This document shows, piece by piece, positions 50,620 to 58,978 of a DNA stretch of 64,000 nucleotides. The translations under genes and the position numbers were made by a program. The DNA is from Pilimelia columellifera. Lineage in GTDB: Bacteria > Actinomycetota > Actinomycetes > Mycobacteriales > Micromonosporaceae. The notes below the pieces were generated by a model. It was given only the letters and a program-made list of their open reading frames with translations. It was not told the DNA's origin and did not search any database. Positions within the stretch are counted from its first letter, which is position 1. Each line of letters begins with the position of its first letter. Location: the NCBI RefSeq assembly GCF_039532605.1, contig NZ_BAAARY010000003.1, positions 186,001-250,000 on the forward strand, in the 5' to 3' direction.

Positions 50620-51290
50620 AGGCTCAGCACCTCTCTGGCGCGCGCGAGCGCGCCGGCAACGGTGGCGTCGATCTCGGTGACCCCGAAGGTGGCGATGGCG
50701 TCCCCGGGGTGCAGCGTGGCGTCGGGCCGCAGGGTGATCTCCCGACCGTCAACACTCTGCTTGGCGGGGGTCGCCTCGCCGGTGATCGCCTGGTGATCGT
50801 TCGGGTGCAGCCGTACAGTGATGTCCTCAGCGGTGGGCGCCATGCTCAGCGCCCGCCGGACCGCGGCCATCGCCCCGTCGGGGCCGTGGTCGAGCTCGTA
50901 GCCGATGACGGCCTCGGTGAGCGTCAGCGCCGCCGCCACGATCGTTTCCGATAGATCGGTCAGAAGCGCCAGTTCCCGTGACTCCACTGACGCCGCAGCC
51001 AGCGCCATCGCCGTCAACGCGGTGTTGAGCGCGGCGGCTCGGGCGACGTCCTGGGCGGCCTGCGCGGCAGCCCGCTGGTCGGCCTCTGCCTGGGCGGCGA
51101 TCCGGGCGGCCTGCTGACCCTGCGCCCACCCCGCGGCATACCCGGCGGTGCGGGCGGCGGCGCGGGCCTCGTCGACGAGCCTGCTGGGCGCCGGCACCGC
51201 CGACCGCAGGTCGGTGTTGAAGCTGGCCGCGGTCACCTTGCTGGCCTGCGCGCCGCGCAGCACCGGGTCGGACTCAGGAAACGAACTCAT
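50616..51290 (-). CDS. fliH: Flagellar export regulator FliH
   Basis: 224 residues from ATG 51290. It has a polar N-terminus, a long Ala/Arg/Gln-rich helix (WAQGQQAARIAAQAEADQR) with small-residue repeats typical of FliH, and a C-terminal V-ATPase E-like domain (DITVRLHPNDHQAI, ALARAREVLSL). FliH holds FliI inactive and brings it to the C-ring through FliN. The gene overlaps fliG by 17 bases and fliI by four. Longer frames upstream are out of frame with fliG. Confidence 0.88.
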   Translation of the reverse strand: MSSFPESDPVLRGAQASKVTAASFNTDLRSAVPAPSRLVDEARAAARTAGYAAGWAQGQQAARIAAQAEADQRAAAQAAQDVARAAALNTALTAMALAAASVESRELALLTDLSETIVAAALTLTEAVIGYELDHGPDGAMAAVRRALSMAPTAEDITVRLHPNDHQAITGEATPAKQSVDGREITLRPDATLHPGDAIATFGVTEIDATVAGALARAREVLSL

Positions 51291-52299
51291 CGTCGTCACC
51301 ACCCCGGTTGATCTCGATCTCGCCGCGCTCCTCGAGCGAACGGATCGCCTGGACGATCTTGGCCTGCGACTCCTCCACCTGGCGCAGCCGGACCGGGCCG
51401 AGCAGGTCGATCTCCTCGACGAGGTTCTCCCGGGCCCGCTCGGACAGGTTGCGGGTGACCTTGTCGCGGACGGTGTCGTTGACGCCCTTGAGGGCGATGG
51501 CGAGGTCGTTGGTCTCGACCGCGCGCAGCACCAGCTGCACTGCCCGGTCCTCCAGCAGCACGACGTCCTCGAACATGAACATCCGCCGCCGGATCTCCTC
51601 GGCGATCTCGGGGCTGCGCGCCTCGAGGCTCTCCAGGATGAGCCGCTCGGTGGCGCGGTCGGCACGGTTGATGATGTCCACCAGCGGCTGGAGGCCGCCG
51701 ACGCGGGACAACTCGCTGGGCTGGAGCACCGAGGAGATCTTCTTCTCCAACGACGACTCGACCTGCCGGATGATCTCCGGTGAGGTGCGGTCCATCACCG
51801 CGATCCGGTGCGCCACGTCCGCCTGTAGCTCCGGGGCCAGCCCGGACAGGATCTGCGAGGCCATCGTCGAGGTGGTGTGCGCCAGCACCAGCGCGATCGT
51901 CTGCGGGTGCTCGTGCTGGATGAACGACAGCACCTGGCGCGGGTCGGCGTTGTTGATGAACTTGAACGGCATGTCGGTGACGACCGCCGACAGCCGGTCG
52001 AGGATAGCGGCGGCCTTCTCCTTGCCGAGGGTGGCCTCCAGCATCTCCCGGGCGTTCTCCATGCCGCCCTGGGTGGCCACCTTGTGGCTGGCGGCCATGA
52101 GGTGGAACTCCTCCAGCACGCCGGAGGCGGTGTCGGCGTCGACTGAGCCGAGGCGGGCCACCTCGGCCATGATCTCCTCGACCTCGGACTCGCGGAGCTG
52201 GCTCAGGATCTTGGCCGAGTCCTCCTTGCTCATCTGGAGGATCATCACGGCGGCCTTGCGGATGCCGTTCATCTCGGACGAAGCGATAGCTAAGGTCAT
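51274..52299 (-). CDS. fliG: Flagellar motor switch protein FliG
   Basis: 341 residues: N-terminal domain binding FliF (GIRKAAVMILQMSKEDSAKI), middle domain with EHPQTIALVLAHT (the EHPQ motif), and C-terminal torque domain with MFMFEDVVLLEDRAVQLVLR and charged residues that face MotA. FliG turns ion flow into rotation. GGGGAGG lies seven bases before ATG 52299. The 33-base gap to fliF has no promoter motif. Confidence 0.96.
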   Translation of the reverse strand: MTLAIASSEMNGIRKAAVMILQMSKEDSAKILSQLRESEVEEIMAEVARLGSVDADTASGVLEEFHLMAASHKVATQGGMENAREMLEATLGKEKAAAILDRLSAVVTDMPFKFINNADPRQVLSFIQHEHPQTIALVLAHTTSTMASQILSGLAPELQADVAHRIAVMDRTSPEIIRQVESSLEKKISSVLQPSELSRVGGLQPLVDIINRADRATERLILESLEARSPEIAEEIRRRMFMFEDVVLLEDRAVQLVLRAVETNDLAIALKGVNDTVRDKVTRNLSERARENLVEEIDLLGPVRLRQVEESQAKIVQAIRSLEERGEIEINRGGDDDEFVS

Positions 52300-52332
52300 G
52301 TCGGTACCTCCCCTCGGATCCAGCTAATGGGT

Positions 52333-53922
52333 TCAGCTACGGCGGTCGGCGAGCCAGCTACGCAACAGGACGGCGACCTCCTCCGGCTGGTTGGCGACCA
52401 TCTCGGAGATCTCCTCGCGACGGTTGGGGCCATGGTCCTCGGCGGCCTCCAGCGCCAGCTGGTCGCCGGCCTCCAACGCCCTGCCGGCCTCGGCCTCGGC
52501 CACCAGCGACGCCTGCATCGCGGCGAGCTCGGCCAGCTCCTCCTCGGTCAGCTGGGTGCGCTTCTTCCGGTTCGACAGCCAGGCCAGCAGGATCAGGATG
52601 AGCACCAGCAGCACCAGGCCGGCGGTCTTCGCCATCGAGATCAGCTGCGCGGTGTTCTCGGCCTCGGTCGCCTCCTTCTCCTGGTCCTTCGCGGCGTCCG
52701 CCGCGGCGGTGTCGAAGGGCAGCATCGTGACGGCCATCGTGTCGCCGCGCTGGGCGTTGATGCCCGCGGCCGCCGAGACCATCTGCTGCACCTGCGCCTG
52801 GTCGATCCCGGCGGCGGTGTTGGCGTCCATGAGCACCGACACGTTCAGCCGGTTGACGGTGCCGGGCGCGGCCTGGCGGGTCTCGGTGACCAGGCCGACG
52901 GCGTTACGTCGGGCCTCCTCGGTCGACTCGTAGTCCCCGCCGCCGTTCGCCCCGTTCGGGACCTGGATGTTGTCCGGGCCCAGCACGCCGCCATTGGCGC
53001 CGGCGCCGCCGGTGTAGGTCTCTTCCTTGGTGGTCTCGGTCAGCGGCGGGACGGCCGGGTCGGCCACGTACCGCTGCGACTTGGTCTCGGTCTCGTCCAG
53101 GTCGATCTCGGCGGTCGTCTTGACGATCGCCTTGCCCGGGCCCACGACGCTCTCCAGCATCCGTTGCAGGGCGGTGTTCATCCGGACCTCGTACGCCTGG
53201 GTGGCCTGCTCGCGCTGGTTGCCGCCGGCGGCGCCACCGGCGATGCCGCGACCGTCGCCGGTGGACAGCACGGTGCCGTTGGAGTCGGCGACCGTGACGT
53301 CCTTGGGGTCCAGACCCTCCACACTGGATCCGACCAGGTGCACCACGGCGCGGACCTGCTCGTCGTCGAGCGTCGTGCCCGACTGCGAGGTGACCAGCAC
53401 CGACGCGGTCGGCTTCTTCTCGTCATCCGAGAAGATGTCCTTCTGCGGGATGACCAGGTGCACGGTGGCGCCCTTGACGCCCTCGATCGACTTGATCGTG
53501 CTCGACAGCTCGCCTTCCAGCGCCCGCTGGTAGCCGACGTGCTGCATGAAGTCGCTGGTAGTGATGCCCTGCTTGTCAAGCAGCGCGTAGCCGGTGTCGG
53601 CCTGGGCCGGCAGCCCGGCGCCGCTCATCTTGATCCGCAGGTCGTACACCTGGTCGCTAGGGACCATGATGGTGGCGCCGCCGTCGGTCAGCTCGTACGG
53701 CGCGCCAGCGGTGGTCAGCTCCTCGACGATCGCGTTGGCGTCACCGCCGGAGAGGTTGCTGAACAGCGGGGCCATCGTCGGCTGCGAGGCCCAGGTGGCG
53801 AAGAAGAAGCCGCCGATTCCCAGCACCAGAACGCTGATGATCGTGACGGCCTTCTGGCCGGCGGTGAAGGATCCGAAGGCGCCGCCAATGCGGCGCAGCG
53901 GTGCGGGAATCCGATCGCCCAT
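52333..53922 (-). CDS. fliF: Flagellar MS-ring protein FliF
   Basis: 529 residues from ATG 53922. There are two membrane helices (AVTIISVLVLGIGGFFFATW near residue 30 and TAGLVLLVLILILLAWLS near 440). Between them are two ring-building motifs (YDLRIKMSGAGLPAQADTGY; KGATVHLVIPQKDIF). The C-terminal cytoplasmic tail (REEISEMVANQPEEVAVLLRSWL) binds FliG. FliF makes the MS ring, the base for the rod and export gate. The start overlaps the fliE stop (ATGA). Confidence 0.95.
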   Translation of the reverse strand: MGDRIPAPLRRIGGAFGSFTAGQKAVTIISVLVLGIGGFFFATWASQPTMAPLFSNLSGGDANAIVEELTTAGAPYELTDGGATIMVPSDQVYDLRIKMSGAGLPAQADTGYALLDKQGITTSDFMQHVGYQRALEGELSSTIKSIEGVKGATVHLVIPQKDIFSDDEKKPTASVLVTSQSGTTLDDEQVRAVVHLVGSSVEGLDPKDVTVADSNGTVLSTGDGRGIAGGAAGGNQREQATQAYEVRMNTALQRMLESVVGPGKAIVKTTAEIDLDETETKSQRYVADPAVPPLTETTKEETYTGGAGANGGVLGPDNIQVPNGANGGGDYESTEEARRNAVGLVTETRQAAPGTVNRLNVSVLMDANTAAGIDQAQVQQMVSAAAGINAQRGDTMAVTMLPFDTAAADAAKDQEKEATEAENTAQLISMAKTAGLVLLVLILILLAWLSNRKKRTQLTEEELAELAAMQASLVAEAEAGRALEAGDQLALEAAEDHGPNRREEISEMVANQPEEVAVLLRSWLADRRS

Positions 53923-54257
53923 CAAGCCTGCATCCTCATGATCTCTTGGAAGGCCTCAAGAGCCTTGTTCCGGACGGCCACGGTCAGCGAGCTCGCGATG
54001 CCGGACTCGGCGCTCGCGATCATGTAGTCATGCACGTCGTTCAGGTTGCCGGTGGCCGCCTGGACCGCCATGTCGTTCGTGTTGTGCTGCATGTCCTGGA
54101 CCTGCTGGAGGCTGTTGTTGAGGGTCGCGGCGAAGTCGCCGCCGGCGCCCTCGACGGGCTTTGCCGCCCCGAGATCCAGCGTGGTGTCGACAGGCGCGAT
54201 GGGCAGGGGGCCGCCAAGGCCGCTCACTGCGCCGATCGCCTCGATCGGCGACGTCAT
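53922..54257 (-). CDS. fliE: Flagellar hook-basal body protein FliE
   Basis: 111 residues. The C-terminal half is the conserved FliE helix pair: AATLNNSLQQVQDMQHNTND, then DVHDYMIASAESGIA and VRNKALEAFQEIMRMQA. The first 40 residues are variable. FliE joins the MS ring to the proximal rod. ATG 54257 touches the flgC stop by one base. Confidence 0.95.
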   Translation of the reverse strand: MTSPIEAIGAVSGLGGPLPIAPVDTTLDLGAAKPVEGAGGDFAATLNNSLQQVQDMQHNTNDMAVQAATGNLNDVHDYMIASAESGIASSLTVAVRNKALEAFQEIMRMQA

Positions 54258-54652
54258 CAGCTACGACCGAGCTGCAGGGCAGCCTCGTAGGCGGTCTTGG
54301 CCCGGTCCACCACGGTGAGGTTCGCCTGGTAGCCGCGCTGCGCCATGATCAACGAACCCATCTGGTCGGACAGGTTGATGTCCGGGTAGCGCACGTAGCC
54401 GTTGGCGTCGGCGTTCGGGTGGTTCGGCTCGTGCACCATCCGACCCTCCGCGCTGCCCAGCTCGATCCCGCCGACCTGGGCGCCCTTGCCGTCGGCCGCC
54501 TCCTGGGCGACCACGTACCGGGCCTGGAAGGCCGCGCCGTTGGTGGGGGCGGCGTTGTTCATGTTCGCGATGTTGTCCGAGACCGCGTCCAGCCACTTGC
54601 GGTACACGGTCACGCCGGTGCCGGCGATGCCGATCGAGTCGAACAGGCTCAT
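54257..54652 (-). CDS. flgC: Proximal rod protein FlgC
   Basis: 131 residues. The N-terminal motif is GIAGTGVTVYRKWLDAVSDNIANMN, and the C-terminal motif YPDINLSDQMGSLIMAQRGYQANLTVVD. Both ends form the coiled-coil core of the rod. It lies directly after flgB (one base apart), as in nearly all flagellar clusters. Confidence 0.95.
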   Translation of the reverse strand: MSLFDSIGIAGTGVTVYRKWLDAVSDNIANMNNAAPTNGAAFQARYVVAQEAADGKGAQVGGIELGSAEGRMVHEPNHPNADANGYVRYPDINLSDQMGSLIMAQRGYQANLTVVDRAKTAYEAALQLGRS

Positions 54653-54653
54653 G

Positions 54654-55010
54654 TCACTGCCCCTTGATCACTTTGTTGAGACCGGAGTACTTGTTGTCCA
54701 GCGCGCGCAGCATCAGCTGGTATCGCAGCCCGGTGTCGATGTTGGACAGCGTCTCGTGATCGAGGTTGACGTTGTTGCCGTTGAGTCGGGTCGGTTCCAA
54801 CGACTGCGCCGTGTTGACGTCGGTCATCCCGACCAGCTTCCCGTCGTCGGTGGAGTCGACGGCCGATTTGAGGGCCTCCTCGAACTGCACCCGACCGGCT
54901 CGGAAGCCCGGCGTCTCGATGTTGGAAATGTTGTTCGCGATCACCCGCTGGCGCTGCGCCAGCCCGGTGAGGGCAACCCGCAGGGCTGCCGAGGACACAT
55001 CGTCGAACAC
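54654..55010 (-). CDS. flgB: Proximal rod protein FlgB
   Basis: 118 residues from GTG 55010. The family start is VFDDVSSAALRVALTGLAQRQ, followed by VIANNISNIETPGFRAG, and it ends LRYQLMLRALDNKYSGLNKVI. The longer frame from 55085 adds 25 residues not found in FlgB, and GGGGAG nine bases before GTG 55010 supports the shorter one. It is the first gene of the long basal-body operon (flgB to flgE). A TcrA-box-like repeat lies 114 bases upstream. Confidence 0.92.
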   Translation of the reverse strand: MFDDVSSAALRVALTGLAQRQRVIANNISNIETPGFRAGRVQFEEALKSAVDSTDDGKLVGMTDVNTAQSLEPTRLNGNNVNLDHETLSNIDTGLRYQLMLRALDNKYSGLNKVIKGQ

Positions 55011-55123
55011 AGGCAGCTGCTCCCCTCGATGCTTGCTGTCTGGATGCCGGTCCCTCGGCGTGAAGTGAGCTCCTTGCTCACCCACTACTGTCAGTGGGCG
55101 CGGGTGCTACGCAATGCGATGTT

Positions 55124-55141
55124 CGGTTGCTGCTCGGTTGC
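55124..55141 (-). promoter_or_regulatory. TcrA-box match upstream of flgB
   Basis: On the - strand GCAACCG-AGCA-GCAACCG, an exact match at all 14 positions to the direct repeat GCA(A/C)CCG-N4-GCA(A/C)CCG recalled for TcrA of Actinoplanes missouriensis. It is on the same strand as flgB and 114 bases before its GTG. I could not place a FliA-type promoter between it and the gene. Confidence 0.6.
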
Positions 55142-55152
55142 GGTCCGAAACC

Positions 55153-55701
55153 TCAGTGCAGGCTGGCCTTGAGCACGATCATCGCGGCCCCGAACGCTCC
55201 GGCGACGCTCGCCGAGACGAGCCGCTCCAGGGTGGTGAGCTGGCCGTGCCGTCCGACCTCCCAGCCGGCCAGACACAGCAGCAGGGTGCTGCTGACCAGG
55301 GCCCACATCACCGCCTGCGGCAGCGGGACCCCCGCCGCCCGCACCGCGACCAGCACACCCAACGGCAGCATCGAGGCGGTGACGATTTCCCAGCCGGTGG
55401 ACAGCTGGGCGCGCAGCCGGCGCCAGTCGGGCCGGTGCCCGGCGTGGATCCGGTCGGCGACCAGGCGCGAGTACCGCTCGGCGGCCCAATAGATCATCAG
55501 TGTGACGAGCACCGCGGCGACCAGCTGGAGGGTCGACTCGGCGTGCGAGGCGGTCATGACCCCGGCACCGATAATCACCCCGTAAATCCCGAATGAGGTG
55601 CTTTCGGGGGTGGGGTGCGTCAGGCGGAACCGTGCCGAGAGCGTCGAGGCGCGGCTCGGCGGGGCTGCCTTCGCCGGCTGCCGTGTCCGCACAGGCGGCA
55701 C
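55153..55701 (-). CDS. Unknown four-helix membrane protein between fliS and flgB
   Basis: 182 residues. A polar 35-residue start is followed by about four membrane helices (FGIYGVIIGAGVMTASH; LVAAVLVTLMIYWAAERY; VTASMLPLGVLVAVRAAG; AVMWALVSSTLLLCLAGWE) and a last hydrophobic stretch ending in LKASLH. Similar actinobacterial membrane proteins of unknown role exist in my memory, but I cannot name the family. It lies in the same direction as its flagellar neighbours but with gaps of 92 and 142 bases, so it may be a separate unit or a passenger. Confidence 0.6.
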   Translation of the reverse strand: MPPVRTRQPAKAAPPSRASTLSARFRLTHPTPESTSFGIYGVIIGAGVMTASHAESTLQLVAAVLVTLMIYWAAERYSRLVADRIHAGHRPDWRRLRAQLSTGWEIVTASMLPLGVLVAVRAAGVPLPQAVMWALVSSTLLLCLAGWEVGRHGQLTTLERLVSASVAGAFGAAMIVLKASLH

Positions 55702-55793
55702 CCCCAGATCGAACCGTGGCGCGCCGTCGACCGTGGCGCGTGGTGGTCAGCGGGGGTAAGTCAGAGCCTACTGCGAACGCGACGCGCCGTCGC

Positions 55794-56120
55794 TCACATG
55801 GACACGTCCAGGTAAGCCGGCGGATTCTTCCCGGGATCGCCGTTCTCGACCTTCGCCGCGAAGGCCGACTGCCGCCGGTTGGCGGTCATCGCCATGCTCA
55901 GCGCCTGCGCGGCGGCCAGCTGCCGGGTCAGGATCTCGTCGGCGCGCGGTCGCAGGTCCAGCGGCAGCGGGCCCAGATTCGCCGGCGGCGTCCAGCCCGA
56001 GCTCAGCTCGATCTCCTGCAACCGGTGCTCCTCGGCCAGCATCGTCTCGACGGTCTCGACGTCCTGCTCAAGGGCGTCCAACGCCGCCTTCCAGGCGCTC
56101 CGCCACTCATCTGTGGTCAT
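55794..56120 (-). CDS. Small helical protein after fliS (FliT position)
   Basis: 108 residues from ATG 56120. It is helical, acidic and short: EWRSAWKAALDALEQDVETVE, then ADEILTRQLAAAQALSMAMTANRRQ. It follows fliS by seven bases, the place where many clusters have fliT, the FliD chaperone. No FliT signature can be shown because that family is poorly conserved. I infer a secretion chaperone for a filament-cap or hook-associated protein. The longer frame from 56171 overlaps fliS and is rejected. Confidence 0.6.
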   Translation of the reverse strand: MTTDEWRSAWKAALDALEQDVETVETMLAEEHRLQEIELSSGWTPPANLGPLPLDLRPRADEILTRQLAAAQALSMAMTANRRQSAFAAKVENGDPGKNPPAYLDVSM

Positions 56121-56127
56121 CGCGGCC

Positions 56128-56520
56128 TCAGGCGGGGGTGGCGGCGGCCGTCGCAGCTTCCCGCCAGGCATCCCGCAGCGGCTCGACCAGCGTCTTGCAG
56201 CTGGCGACCCGATCCGGCTCCTTACGGACGTTCGCCTGGATCAGTTCGGTGAGCAGGAACGAGTACAGCTGGGCCAGGCCAGGGCCGCCATCCCACAACG
56301 TGGTGTCCAGGGACGCCCGCAGCTCCATGAGGATGTCCTGGGCGTGCTGGAGCTGCGCCCGGGCCTCGGTGTTGTCGCCGTCGCGCAGCGCCTGCTCGCC
56401 CCGGGCCAGGTCGAGCACCAGGCGGTCGTACAGCATGACCAGCAACTTGGCCGGCGATGCGGTGGCCACTGCGTCGCGCAGGTAGCGCTCGCGGAGCGCG
56501 GGGTTCGATGGGGTGGTCAT
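56128..56520 (-). CDS. fliS: Flagellin chaperone FliS
   Basis: 130 residues. The FliS pattern is clear: RERYLRDAVATASPAKLLVMLYDRLVLDLARGE, then a helix with AQDILMELRASLD and ending LIQANVRKEPDRV. FliS binds the C-terminus of FliC to keep it unfolded for export. It follows fliD by 47 bases, in the usual fliD-fliS-fliT order. Confidence 0.94.
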   Translation of the reverse strand: MTTPSNPALRERYLRDAVATASPAKLLVMLYDRLVLDLARGEQALRDGDNTEARAQLQHAQDILMELRASLDTTLWDGGPGLAQLYSFLLTELIQANVRKEPDRVASCKTLVEPLRDAWREAATAAATPA

Positions 56521-56567
56521 CAGACTGCTGCTCTCTGCGTGGGGATCGCGGGCTCAGGCGGGAAAGG

Positions 56568-57998
56568 TCAGCCGGACAGGCTGGAGAGCTGACCGGAGAG
56601 CCAACTCGACTGCGACTTCATCTTGCCGAGCGCGACTTCCATGGCGTTGAACTGTCGCGACAGCGTGGTGCGCCGGGTTTCCAACCTGAGGTCCCAGGAA
56701 GCCACCAGGTCGTTGAGATCGCCGATCGACTCGTTCTTGCGCTTGATGAGACCCGGGAGCAGGCCCTCGGTAGCTGCGCCCGGCGGCGTCGTCGGCAGAC
56801 GCAGACCTTCGGACGCGATCCGGCCGATGACGTCCAGCTTGCGGGCGAGGCCGTTGGCGGTGTCCCAGCCGGCGTTGAACACGTCGGCGGTCGCGTTGGC
56901 GTGCGGGACGTCGCTGAAGTCGTCGAAGAACTTCTGCGCCGTCGTCGGGTCGGCCTGGTAGGCGTCCAGGAACTTCTGCTTGTCGAACGCGATCGACCCG
57001 TCCCGGCTGGCCTGGATGCCCACCTGGCTGTACGAGCCGAGCGCCGCGCCGCCGCCGCCACCGATGGCGGAGAGGATGTCGCCGGCGAGCTTGCGCATGG
57101 TCGAGTCACCGGCCAGCGCCCCGCCCGATGCGGTGCCGTTCTTGGTCCTGGTCTGCACCGAGATTTCGGTGAGCGCTGCGTTGGCGGCGTCGACGAGCGC
57201 CTTGACCTTGTCGGCGACGGCGCTCGCGTCGGCGCCGATGGTGACGCTGACCGGGGCGTCGGCGGCGGCCTGCTTCTGCACGGCGGTGATGGTCACGCCG
57301 GGCAGCACATTCTCGAAGACGTTGGTCTCCGAGGTGACGGTGTAGGTGGCGCCGGTGCCGACGGTGATCTGCGCGTCCGAGCCCTGGGTGCTGATCGTCT
57401 GGGCGCCGAGCCCGTCGATCTCGGGCGGGGCGGTGAAGGCGTTGGCGGCGCCGGTCTCCTTGGCGGTGAGCTGGAGGGCGAACTGGCCGGGCGAGGTCTG
57501 CACGGCGGCGGCGGTGTAGGCAGCGTTGGCCGTGTTGTTGATCGCCTTGACCACGTCGGTGAGCGACTGGCTGGCCGGGTTGACCGTCGTGGTGGTGCCG
57601 TCCGCGAGCTGAACGTCCAGGCTCGCGCCGGAGATGACCGCGTCGGTGGTGGCGGCGACCCGTCCGGCGAAGGTGACGGTGTGCGCGGCGGCCAACGAGT
57701 CGACCTTGAAGGTCAGCGAGCCGGCGATCGCGTTGGTCCCAGCGGTGGCGATCGCGGCGTTCGAGCTGCTGGTCGCCTTCATGGCGCCCCAGATGTCGGC
57801 GCTGGAGAGGTCCTTGGCGGCCTTCATCATCGTCGCGAACTTGGAGTTGACGCCCTGTAGCGACGTGACGACCTTGCCCTGTAGGTCGACCTTCTTCTTC
57901 AGCGCGGTCTGGGGCAGCGCCTCGATCTGCATGAGCTGATTGATGAGATCGCCCGTGCCGAGGCCGCTGACGATGCCGTCGATACTCATGGAACCCAT
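56568..57998 (-). CDS. fliD: Filament capping protein FliD
   Basis: 476 residues from ATG 57998 (AGGAG six bases upstream). The start MGSMSIDGIVSGLGTGDLINQLMQIE is typical of the FliD N-terminal coil, and the C-terminal coil (DLRLETRRTTLSRQFNAME) matches as well. The central part is the variable leg and head domain. It forms the pentamer or hexamer at the filament tip. A FliA-type promoter and a hairpin lie between it and fliC. Confidence 0.95.
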   Translation of the reverse strand: MGSMSIDGIVSGLGTGDLINQLMQIEALPQTALKKKVDLQGKVVTSLQGVNSKFATMMKAAKDLSSADIWGAMKATSSSNAAIATAGTNAIAGSLTFKVDSLAAAHTVTFAGRVAATTDAVISGASLDVQLADGTTTTVNPASQSLTDVVKAINNTANAAYTAAAVQTSPGQFALQLTAKETGAANAFTAPPEIDGLGAQTISTQGSDAQITVGTGATYTVTSETNVFENVLPGVTITAVQKQAAADAPVSVTIGADASAVADKVKALVDAANAALTEISVQTRTKNGTASGGALAGDSTMRKLAGDILSAIGGGGGAALGSYSQVGIQASRDGSIAFDKQKFLDAYQADPTTAQKFFDDFSDVPHANATADVFNAGWDTANGLARKLDVIGRIASEGLRLPTTPPGAATEGLLPGLIKRKNESIGDLNDLVASWDLRLETRRTTLSRQFNAMEVALGKMKSQSSWLSGQLSSLSG

Positions 57999-58035
57999 GA
58001 TCAGCTCCTTTCGTGGTGCCACCGCTTGATGAAAC

Positions 58036-58063
58036 GGGGCGGCCGGCGAATGCCGACCGCCCC
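58036..58063 (-). terminator. Hairpin between fliC and fliD
   Basis: 12-bp stem with one mismatch (GGGGCGGCCGGC / GCCGACCGCCCC) and a 4-base loop. It is 62 bases after the fliC stop, thus a likely fliC terminator. It lies just downstream of the fliD -10 box, so it would also form at the very 5' end of fliD mRNA. Confidence 0.6.
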
Positions 58064-58067
58064 TTTA

Positions 58068-58093
58068 TTCGGTTGTCTATTCAGTTATCTGAG
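58068..58093 (-). promoter_or_regulatory. FliA-type promoter before fliD
   Basis: On the - strand CTCA (58093-58090), 16 bases, ACCGAA (58073-58068), nine of ten matching CTCA-N15/17-GCCGAA. Transcription would begin near 58061, about 63 bases before fliD. Confidence 0.6.
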
Positions 58094-58125
58094 GCTTTTA
58101 AGTTGTGAAGGCGGCTCAGCCAGGA

Positions 58126-58947
58126 TCAGCGGAGCAGCTGCAGGACACCCTGCGAGGCCTGGTTGGCCTGAGAGAGCATCGCGGTGCCGGCCTGGGTCAG
58201 GATCTGCGAGCGGGTGAAGCTCATCATTTCCTGCGCCATGTCCGTGTCACGGATCCGGCTCTCCGAGGCGCTCAGGTTTTCCACGGTGACATTGAGGTTG
58301 TTGATCTTGTGCTCGAGGCGGTTCTGGGTGGCGCCCAGGCTCGCCCGCTGGGTGGAGACCGCCGCGATCGCGGTGTCGACGGCCGCCAGCTCGGTCTGAG
58401 CGTTGGCGGAGTCGGTCAGGTCGCCGACCGCGCCCATGATCGTGGCCGCAGTCATGTCACCGATGGTGATCTGGAGCGTCTCGTTGGCGTTGGCGCCGAC
58501 CTGGAAATCCTTGCCGGCGTAGGAGCCGTCAAGCAGGTTGGTGCCGTTGAACGTGGTGTTGTTGGCGATGTCGTCGAGCTCCAGCACGAGCTCCTGGTAC
58601 TCGGCGTCCGCCTTGGCCTTGTCGGTGTCGCTGAGCGCGCCGTCGTTGGACGCCTGCACCGCCAGGTCACGCATACGCTGCAGGATGGAGTGCGTCTCGG
58701 TCAGGGCGCCTTCCGCGGTCTGCACCACGGAGATACCATCCTGCGCGTTACGGACGGCGACCTTGAGGCCACCGACCTGCGCGCGCAGGCCCTCGGAGAT
58801 CGCCAGACCAGCGGCGTCATCGGCGGCCCGGTTGATCCGGAAACCCGAGGACAGCTTCTCCAGCGACTTCGACATCTGACCGTCCGTCACCGACAGGTTC
58901 CGGTACGAGTTCATTGCCGCGATGTTCTGGTTGATACGAAGACCCAT
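58126..58947 (-). CDS. fliC: Flagellin FliC
   Basis: 273 residues, a compact flagellin. The N-terminal D0/D1 motifs are LRINQNIAAMNSYRNLSVTD and LEKLSSGFRINRAADDAAG, with LAISEGLRAQVGGL. The C-terminal ones are LGATQNRLEHKINNLNVTVEN and MLSQANQASQGVLQLL. The variable outer part between residues 140 and 190 is very short, so the filament surface is nearly bare. It has its own FliA-type promoter and a leader of about 57 bases with CsrA-type sites. AAGGAGGAAA precedes ATG 58947. Confidence 0.97.
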   Translation of the reverse strand: MGLRINQNIAAMNSYRNLSVTDGQMSKSLEKLSSGFRINRAADDAAGLAISEGLRAQVGGLKVAVRNAQDGISVVQTAEGALTETHSILQRMRDLAVQASNDGALSDTDKAKADAEYQELVLELDDIANNTTFNGTNLLDGSYAGKDFQVGANANETLQITIGDMTAATIMGAVGDLTDSANAQTELAAVDTAIAAVSTQRASLGATQNRLEHKINNLNVTVENLSASESRIRDTDMAQEMMSFTRSQILTQAGTAMLSQANQASQGVLQLLR

Positions 58948-58978
58948 GACTATTTCCTCCTTGAGTTGGGTCCGAACT

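Noticed and set aside
55095..55150. ACCGAA overlapping the repeat before flgB as a -10 box
   Set aside because: No CTCA-like sequence at 15-17 bases upstream on that strand. The match is a by-product of the GCAACCG repeat.
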